Source: Mesodorylaimus sp. YZB2_4 | Taxonomy: Eukaryota > Nematoda > Enoplea > Dorylaimida > Dorylaimidae | Direction of reading: 5' to 3' | DNA length: 64,000 bases | NCBI GenBank assembly: GCA_030248295.1 | Contig: JASANH010001367.1 | Location: 558,001-622,000, forward strand | Part shown: in pieces, positions 57,468 through 64,000 of the stretch | Layout: every line of letters starts with the position of its first letter | How positions within the stretch are numbered: the stretch's first letter is position 1 | Made by a program: the position numbers and the translations under genes | The notes under the pieces: model-generated | What the model was told of the DNA's origin: nothing | Databases searched by the model: none | What the model saw: only the letters and a program-made list of their open reading frames with translations

Positions 57468-57647
57468 GAGGCCGTATTCATGAACGCTCGCTGTAATTAC
57501 GGTGAGGTGACCAGAAAGTTGAGTGTGAGGTGACTATGAATACAGTGAACACAGTGGGTTTCATCAATGACAAGGTTTTGTCACCTCACTGTAAGATGGT
57601 CACCTCATCAGAAAGCTCACGAAGAAACGCTTCTTGAATACGGCCTC
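57468..57647. mobile_element. MITE-like element, 180 bp, with terminal inverted repeats
   Basis: The ends are perfect 13-bp inverted repeats, GAGGCCGTATTCA at 57468-57480 and TGAATACGGCCTC at 57635-57647, with partial similarity for about 5 bp further in. Inside are subterminal words, GAGGTGAC twice on the left and its complement GTCACCTCA twice on the right, so the whole element folds back on itself. No open frame and no clear target-site duplication are seen. Short, non-coding, TIR-bounded elements of this sort are typically non-autonomous DNA transposons; the parent family is unknown. Confidence 0.7.
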
Positions 57648-58928
57648 TGGTTTCAATGCAGGTATTGAAGACTGTAGGACCCACTGTGCCCACCCCGCAA
57701 GCACTAGTGCCATCAGTTGCCGACTGGCAGTGAGTGAGTTGCTGTCCGTTGTGACACTGGCCACCACCAGGGTGAGGGGTGGGTGTCCATATTGTACACG
57801 TCCTGTACAAGCAATCCTACCCACCAGGCCAAGTCGACATCGCATTGCAATGTACACATGGCAGCATCGAGCACAGCATAGTGGGCTCATTACAACTCTT
57901 ATCTCCGCCGGCCGAGGCAAAGCCCTTGTAATAGTCCGCTTACATAACGACCTTTGCGCAGCTCGAATTGCTTGTCACGTCTTATCGGCAGCTGTAACCA
58001 ACTGCATTGACCTATCTTTTATGACGCCCAGGATGGTGTGAGATGAAAATATGCATTCCTATTTTGGGAGGGCCTGGCATTACGATCTCTTCTAGTCCCC
58101 CCAATGTGACCATAAACCCGAAAGTGGTGCAGGTCCCTGGCGTGCTGCGCACTGCAAGGGACCGTCTCATCACCCCGCTACTCGCGAGTTGGCCTTGCGT
58201 TGCTCTTTTGCCCATCAGCTTCGTCCAGACATCGTCTGCCCCATTTACAATTTTCTCATACCAATACGCCCCCAAAAGAAACTTTCGTATCCTTAGCAAT
58301 TTTCACAAAAAGACCTGTTCCGACATTGTTTTATGGGCCGACCAGTTTCCCCAGGCATTCTAAAAAACAACGTGATAAACCGCCAATGTCGTCTCGAAGC
58401 AGCTATTTGAAACAGACAGCGCATTCATTAAGAAAAAGTATGAACCTAGGACAAGGAAGTCATTCGTTCAGCCTAGCCCCAAGCCATCCGATGCCAGCCT
58501 AGTGCACTAAAAGATCAAGAATGATCCTTTCTATTTCTAGGTAGCTATCGGAAGTTAGATGAATGCACACAATTAGTCATTATTAGGACTAATAAAATAT
58601 TGAACCCAATTTTCAAGCATCCATTAAGTTCGAAAAATCGTGATCGAATAGGAAGCCGTCATTTTGAGCTTTAAGAAGCTTCATGAAAATGCCCGTGCCA
58701 GCCTGGCTTAATCTGGCAAGAATCCTAATTCGGAAAGTGAATTCAATTTTGAAAAGCAAACAAATATCGACCGAGAAACAAAAAATGAGAACACTAAGCT
58801 CTAAAGGAATGGCGAAATAAAAAAGTAAAACGTGAACTTAGAAATACGAAGAATAACGAAGAAAACTAGACAATAGAAGCCTGCAAACGGCAACTTTTCG
58901 TTTCAGCATGTCTTCAAACATGGGTGCA
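57648..58928. other. Non-coding stretch
   Basis: No supported gene. A 95-codon minus frame at 58012-58299 is the best open stretch but has no recognised domain or splice partner. The last 300 bp are AT-rich. Confidence 0.5.
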
Positions 58929-59559
58929 TCACAAATTCGTCTCACTGATGCCAAATTCTTCCAATCGACGTTTCAAGGCCAAACGGCTGTCCATCATTTT
59001 TTCTCGCAGACCATGCAAAAACGCCGCCGGCGTGGTAATTTCGATCGAAGTAGCTTGCAAACCCCAAGGACGCATGGTCGCCCCGATACGAACCCAGTCG
59101 CCACGTTTGATTTTCGGAATGGGACTGTCCTAAAGAAATAGGAACCAAATCGTTTTAGTTTTGTAAAAAACCTAGTCGAATAACATAAGATTGGGAAAAA
59201 CATAGTTGTAAAATTTCAAGATATTACCCATTAAAAAGAAGTCTGTTCGGTGCGGAGAAGAGGCCTATATATAGGCCTACAATATGTGCCTAGGCATGTT
59301 TTGCACTTACAATTTCATAGTACGTAACCCTGGCGTATCCGCTTTGATCGCGAAGCATGAAATCGAAACCACCGAAATTATTCCATTCAACATTGCTATC
59401 GACCATAGCGAACACATCGAACAGCATATCCAGCTTGTCACTTTTGTATTTGGACCATCGCTCGCAATCGGCCAGCATAGCAATCAGCGTAATGAACGAA
59501 GAACGATTGCCAATTGGAGCGATGGCGTTTCGAATCTTCTTTCCGCTTGTATTTTCCAT
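58929..59559 (-). CDS. Small OB-fold-like protein
   Basis: Two exons, 59559-59311 and 59129-58929, joined in phase 0, give 149 aa. The middle reads FDFMLRDQSGYARVTYYEI, then IKRGDWVRIGATMRPW, the strand-turn-strand order with D-x-[ST]-G and G-D-x-[IV]-R typical of single OB-fold nucleic-acid-binding domains such as POT1/telomere-end proteins and RPA. The N-terminus (about 1-45) is short and basic, the C-terminus an amphipathic helix (MMDSRLALKRRLEE). Only the OB-fold resemblance is claimed; POT1-like single-stranded-DNA binding is one possibility, since nematodes carry several such small one-OB proteins. Confidence 0.55.
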
Positions 59560-60101
59560 TTTTCGATAAAAACAAGAGGCTGTACGAGGAGCTTTGATTC
59601 CGCAATTTATGAATTCAGTTTTGATCAGCTAATCGATCAGGCGCGTACGTAAAGAAACAAAGGAAATTCAAAATGTGCAGTATGCAGCATGGGTAAAAGT
59701 GAGTTTCAAATGTAGATTCAGATTCAGGGATAATAGCAACAGGAGAGTTGTCCAGAAAGGTTGTTTTATTTCATTCACGGGAGGGCGCGGTGTATTTTGC
59801 CGTCTCGAACTTTGGATAGCTGCATAGCGAAGCACTACATGAGTCCAGATTGTTAGGGACAGCAAAAGCAAAAGTCAGCAAAAGTAAATGAATTTTTCAA
59901 ATCTATGTTGTCACAAATCGAGAAGCATACAAATCACAATACTTTAGACCATACCACTACAAGAAAGGGCCCACAGAGTTCACGGCTCCATGCCTGGTGC
60001 ACTGAGCATCGGGCAGAGCGTCACTGATAGACAGACCTCGACACTTACAACCACGCAGTCATATCGTACCATCACTGACACTCCACCTGGACTGCACCTC
60101 C
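59560..60101. other. Intergenic, between OB-fold gene and secreted peptide gene
   Basis: AT-rich, no coding signal. It should hold the 3' UTR of the secreted protein. Confidence 0.5.
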
Positions 60102-60371
60102 TCACGGGTCCATGTTCAAGCATCCGATCGGATCCATGTATCTTCCATCGAAGGACTCGCACACTGGCGCACCCGTTCCGACTTGGACACACTGACCAGC
60201 AATCTTTCGGACCGTCTTTCTCTTGATGATGCACGGTTGCTTGCCCAACTCTTGACCATTGCTCCAATTTGGGTTGAGAGTCTCGGGCAGTGAGTCCAGG
60301 TTCGTCATTTCCAACCGCTGACTGAGAACTTGGGCCAAGAAGACAGCGAGGAGAAACGTTTTCATGACCAT
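60102..60371 (-). CDS. Small secreted Cys-containing protein, unrecognised
   Basis: Single exon of 89 aa. It starts MVMKTFLLAVFLAQVLSQ, a clean signal peptide (a second Met at residue 3 could also be used). The mature part of about 70 residues is polar, with four Cys in the C-terminal half spaced C-(14)-C-(8)-C-(12)-C, enough for two disulfides. GTGAPVCESFDGRYMDPIGC is the most distinctive stretch. There is no match to a family I know. A TATA box lies 50 bp upstream of the ATG, and the next recognised genes are several hundred bases away on both sides. Confidence 0.6.
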   Translation of the reverse strand: MVMKTFLLAVFLAQVLSQRLEMTNLDSLPETLNPNWSNGQELGKQPCIIKRKTVRKIAGQCVQVGTGAPVCESFDGRYMDPIGCLNMDP

Positions 60372-60420
60372 GGTGGCAGGGAGTAGTAGCGAGCTGTGGC
60401 TTCCTATCTTTGCCTCTCAC

Positions 60421-60427
60421 TTATATA
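60421..60427 (-). promoter_or_regulatory. TATA box of the small secreted-protein gene
   Basis: On the minus strand this reads TATATAAG, about 50 bp before the ATG at 60371, a sensible distance for a core promoter with a short 5' UTR of 20-25 nt. Confidence 0.6.
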
Positions 60428-61065
60428 CGTTTCTGACAAGTGTACTTTGTCCCGCCGCCGTCCTTATCTAGCGGATGTCTGTCTCGCTAATTCTAACCCA
60501 CAGGTGACGCGTGTATATGATAATTGAATTTTCCTGTCTGGACAAATAATCAATTTCGATCAATCCTCTAGTCTTATTTTGGACCAGAAGTTTCGGACGG
60601 CGCCTAGAAGTTATCCTGTTGGCAACGGTATGTAGACTAGTCTGATGTCGTGCCAGGCACTGTTTCCGATAACGATCATTAGGGACGGACAATACTACCC
60701 GGCGCCCGGATGAAGTAGCGACAGTTACCAACTTGTCAGGTACTGGCTAGCTTGAGGAAATGTCGAAGTGCCACCGCGGCTCGAGTCCAACGGACGACGG
60801 AGACTTCGAGCAAATCCTCATATAGAACCTGTGCACAATGCGTTCAATTATAAAGCAGGAACTCGTTCGGACTTGTGTCTCCATTCATGTGACACCGCGG
60901 CGAGTGGAGAAACCCACACATGCTGTGTTTCTGAAATAGTCTTCCCGCAGTTGCATAGTCGCCCTGACAGCCCTGACAGTGAAACTTTGACTGCATAAAA
61001 TATCGTATTGACCACAGGCATCATGTAAGTGAAATCATCCCACCACTCCCACTTCAAATCTCTCA
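60428..61065. other. Intergenic between the secreted protein and ENOSF1-like genes
   Basis: No coding sequence recognised. Confidence 0.5.
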
Positions 61066-63687
61066 TCACAAGTAACGACGAGTGTGCTTGCCTTCCTGAA
61101 TCAGCTGTTGCCACACCGGCCCATCTGGATAAAGATAGTTAGCGATGCTGTCGGTTTTCATCTCGGCACTGTAACCTGGTGCCTGAAAGGGAAAAACGGG
61201 TAGTTAGTTTGTTGGACTAATTAGTCTAAGATGTTTAGGTTACACTAAAGGCGCAAAAAAACCATCCCTCGACCTTACTCTCCCCATCCCCTGTGGTTTG
61301 GACCAAGGTTTTCCAGAACTGCGATTGATAACCGCTTCACACCTATTCGAGGCAGCGAAACGTTAGCGCGGCTAGTTTGACGCCTTCGAGTTCGACACAC
61401 GATAAGGCACTCTGTGACCAAGCAGGACTGGGTAAGTTAGTCAGAGCGACCGAGCTTACCAGAGGAGCCAGATATCTTCCATTGGACATCTTGACCGGAT
61501 TAACGAAGTTAACGCTCTGGCTATCCGCATACTCAACTAATCTGAAATGAATAATGTGAGCACGCAGATCACAGAAGTCATTCGCACAGTATCTTACACG
61601 TTATCGAATGATGGTGCGACACAAACGAAGTTGAATATAGCAATATGTTGGACCAGTTCGCACAATCCAACGCCACCAGCATGAGGGCAGACTGGGACTG
61701 AAAAAGAGTACGTTGCTTATCGGATTGCGATTGTGGGGACAGTGGACTCACTTTTTAGCTTGGCGGCCATAAACAGTACGCTCAACACTTCGTTCAGACC
61801 ACCCATTCGACAAGCATCGACTTGACAAAACTGCATGGCGCCTGATTTAAGGAATTGTTTGAAAAGTACTCGATTCTGACAATGCTCACCGGTGGCCACA
61901 CCGATGCCCAATTCTTTCATGGCCTGAAAGATAAATTCATTGAGTCAATATTTAACAGTCAGTGAGATAATATCGGACAGAGTTAAACAACCTGGCTAAT
62001 CTCTAAGTGCCCTAGCACGTCGTCTGGACTTGTCGGCTCCTCGATCCATAACGGCTTGAACTGAGCCAATGGACGCATCCAATCGATCGCCGTCTGTATG
62101 TCCCAAACTTGGTTGGCATCCATCATCTGAAGGGATCGCAGCCGCACAGAGTTCGGAAAGCCGCCTCGTTGATACTTACTAGGTTCTTATCATAGCCGAT
62201 AGCATCGCGGATCAGTTTAGCTCGCTTAATATCCAGGTCCAGATTGACACCGACTTTCATTTTGAAACTGTGGATACGCGACTGTTTGACTGAGCACCTA
62301 TGACACTCATTCACTTACCTCGTCCAACCCGCCTCCACTGCCTCCTTGCACAGCTAGAACGAATACCATGCAGCGCGTCACGCAACCGAGTCAAGCAAAA
62401 TGAGGGCGCTTACCTTCACTATCTTCTCGTCCGAGTACCCTAACCATCCGACCGCTGTTGTGTAGGCAGGCACACCTTTCTCCAGAACTAGCTTCTCTGA
62501 AATCCGTTAGAAGCAAAGTTACAAGGATAATGCATTACCCGGACTGTACTCATATCCATAGCCGTACCCACTCATGAACCTGATACGATTAGAAAAGCAT
62601 CGCAAGCCATGGCTGAGCTGGATAAAACCAGGACCCGGGGCACTTCTAGGCGAGGGCTGGTGAGACAGGTTCACAAGCCTGACCGTCTGTAACCAGCGGT
62701 TCCATAGAAACTGGGTGGAGATACCCGAAGGTGAAAACAGACCTGCCAGAAGGTAGCCTAGCCTATGGCCTCTCGTACTGGTCTTTCCAATTTGGTATGC
62801 CCTACCCTCTTTCTGTGGTGCGGCCTCAGGATCTTGGTTGGACTCATTGTTAGACTCGCCTAGCCTCGCGGCCTGCGTCATGCCTATCCACACTGCACAG
62901 CTGCGGGCATCAGACAAGGCAGTACACCTCATCACGCTCACCTCGCTCGAGTCTCGATGAACGATTGGAACGTAAAATTTCTGAAAAAATAGAACACGTA
63001 CCAACAACTCGAAACTAGCTGCTCTGATGGTATGAGAAGTGCACTAGCGTGAGAGTGTGATTCTCATACCACCATAGGCAATAGTAGAGGGGAGAGTGGA
63101 TTAGGCAAAGTCACCCCAAACGACGGTGCACTTGGCCCCAAACAAACAATCACCACTCACCAAGTGCTTCATCTTTCGTCAAGACTTCACTTCTAAAATT
63201 GAATGGGTGGTGGCAAAGAATTGATCAAACTGACATCAAACTTACAAATATCGGAAGTCTATGGTATTGATCAATTGCTCCGGCTCCTAAAATGCAGGCT
63301 ACCTCACAGACAGACAACCAAACATGAAATGGCAACTCTCACCATATCAACCAATAGTTTCCAAACAGGCTAAGACAAGAGAAAAGTTGCCCATCGAGTC
63401 CTCAATTCTTCAAAACCTCTTCCTCACCTTGTTCTCCACTTTGGCCCACAAATCCCAAATGGCATTCACGAGGGCAGCAGTAGCCAAGTGAATCACCCCT
63501 TTCTCGGGCCCGATCTATGAGACCTCGATATTAGCCAGAATGAACGAAGGACAAAAACTCAATCCCCTCACCCATCTCATCTGACTTTCATTAGTCAGTG
63601 ATCGCCAGAACGAGCCGAAGTCTGACGTAATCTCATTCAGTTTCTTGCCCTTGATCATGTACGACAACGCATAGATGGTTTGGACCA
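61066..63687 (-). CDS. Enolase-superfamily enzyme, ENOSF1 / L-fuconate dehydratase type (5' partial)
   Basis: Eleven exons visible, in transcript order: 63687-63572, 63514-63428, 63286-63246, (one unresolved), 62496-62414, 62353-62319, 62267-62180, 62126-61992, 61923-61752, 61697-61598, 61541-61460, 61182-61066. Human ENOSF1 is related to L-fuconate dehydratase, which dehydrates L-fuconate by proton abstraction next to a carboxylate with Mg2+. Seen: RWIGPEKG...[30 protein letters not shown], the K-x-K base motif (FKMKVG), Mg ligands in [19 protein letters not shown] and GEHCQN, and the His of [11 protein letters not shown]; the catalytic residues are all present. It ends PGYSAEMK...YPDGPVW. 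The N-terminal part lies beyond the right edge. Phases show that one exon of length 3n+2 is missing between 62497 and 63245; a candidate at 62956-62994 does not fit. Confidence 0.88.
62497..63245 (-). other. Enlarged ENOSF1-like intron region with repeat-like insertion
   Basis: Neighbouring introns are about 53-69 bp, but this gap is 749 bp. Part (about 62630-62940) is GC-richer and tRNA/SINE-like in texture, though I could not align it to the other repeats. A missing exon of the enzyme should lie somewhere inside it. Confidence 0.4.
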
Positions 63688-64000
63688 CTAAAAATGAGCA
63701 AGAATGAAAGGAATGCTATGCCTGGAACACTGGAGACACATAATGTTAGGTACACACCGCACCCTGTGCATGGGAGACCATCGTTCCACAGCCGTTGGTC
63801 TCTCGTATGTCAACACATGCTCATCATTCCACACTGGACCCCGACCCAGCATCGATCGATCTACTGATCCGACTCCTGGATCGGCAATTCAAATTTTTCT
63901 TAAACGCTACACGACAGCACCAATTGCCAGTCCTGGAGCAATGTCGTATCTGGCGCGCCCTCAATTATGACGCGCTAATGCTTGTGACAGGGTCCGTAGC
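63688..64000. other. Right edge: intron or upstream part of the ENOSF1-like gene
   Basis: The coding sequence of the enzyme must continue beyond this point, but no exon matching its N-terminus was found here. Confidence 0.5.

Noticed and set aside
57586..57920. Opposing frames next to the MITE-like element
   Set aside because: They overlap on both strands and begin inside the repeat.
58012..58299. 95-codon minus-strand frame
   Set aside because: No family, no start context, no splice partner.
62519..63007. 162-codon frame within the enolase-superfamily gene
   Set aside because: It runs through repeat-like intron DNA; only its 5' part could contain an exon, and its phase does not fit.

Overview
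This window is nuclear DNA from an animal. Genes are split by GT-AG introns, most of them 41-64 bp. There are no bacterial operon signals, and the proteins are metazoan: a muscarinic acetylcholine receptor, a DEG/ENaC channel, an ELM2-SANT zinc-finger corepressor and PPP4R4. Two secreted proteins with a cysteine pattern like nematode MIG-18-type fibronectin-I domains, the very short introns, long G/C homopolymer runs and a recurrent TACTGTAC motif point to a nematode or another small-genome ecdysozoan. That placement is an inference. I re-derived exon boundaries by hand from splice sites and reading phase; in the large genes the phases close exactly.

Layout. 0-1.6 kb: repeats, including a 17-bp minisatellite present as two inverted blocks. 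1.6-5.7 kb: a cluster of small secreted or adhesive-looking genes: a bulb-type lectin (+), two FN1-like proteins (+), and between them a two-domain FN3-like protein (-). 6.0-9.2 kb: a muscarinic receptor (-) of 1001 aa in one coding exon. 9.2-21.3 kb: about 12 kb with no convincing gene but several repeats. 21.3-23.0 kb: a mitochondrial small heat-shock protein and ZNRD2 (both -), 181 bp apart. 24.6-31.9 kb: an 18-exon TRERF1/MIDEAS-type corepressor (+). 32.7-34.7 kb: ALG5 (-). 35.3-37.3 kb: eIF5 (-). 37.5-38.4 kb: an unresolved small gene (-). 39.7-48.6 kb: PPP4R4 (-, 17 exons). 50.5 kb: a lone coding exon (-). 52.9-53.7 kb: a membrane protein with a PPSY motif and a probable GC-AG intron (-). 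54.1-55.8 kb: a DEG/ENaC channel (-). 57.5 kb: a 180-bp MITE-like element. 58.9-59.6 kb: an OB-fold-like protein (-). 60.1-60.4 kb: a small secreted Cys-rich protein with a TATA box (-). 61.1 kb to the right edge: an ENOSF1/L-fuconate-dehydratase-type enolase-superfamily enzyme (-), whose 5' end lies outside the window.

The genes are a housekeeping, neuronal and secreted mixture and do not form one pathway. Two local themes stand out: the 1.6-5.7 kb cluster of secreted/adhesive proteins, and the two excitability genes (muscarinic receptor, DEG/ENaC). The most unusual items are the animal bulb lectin, the unassigned FN3-like and OB-fold proteins, the GC-AG intron and the repeat structures. No CRISPR array, tRNA or rRNA gene was recognised.
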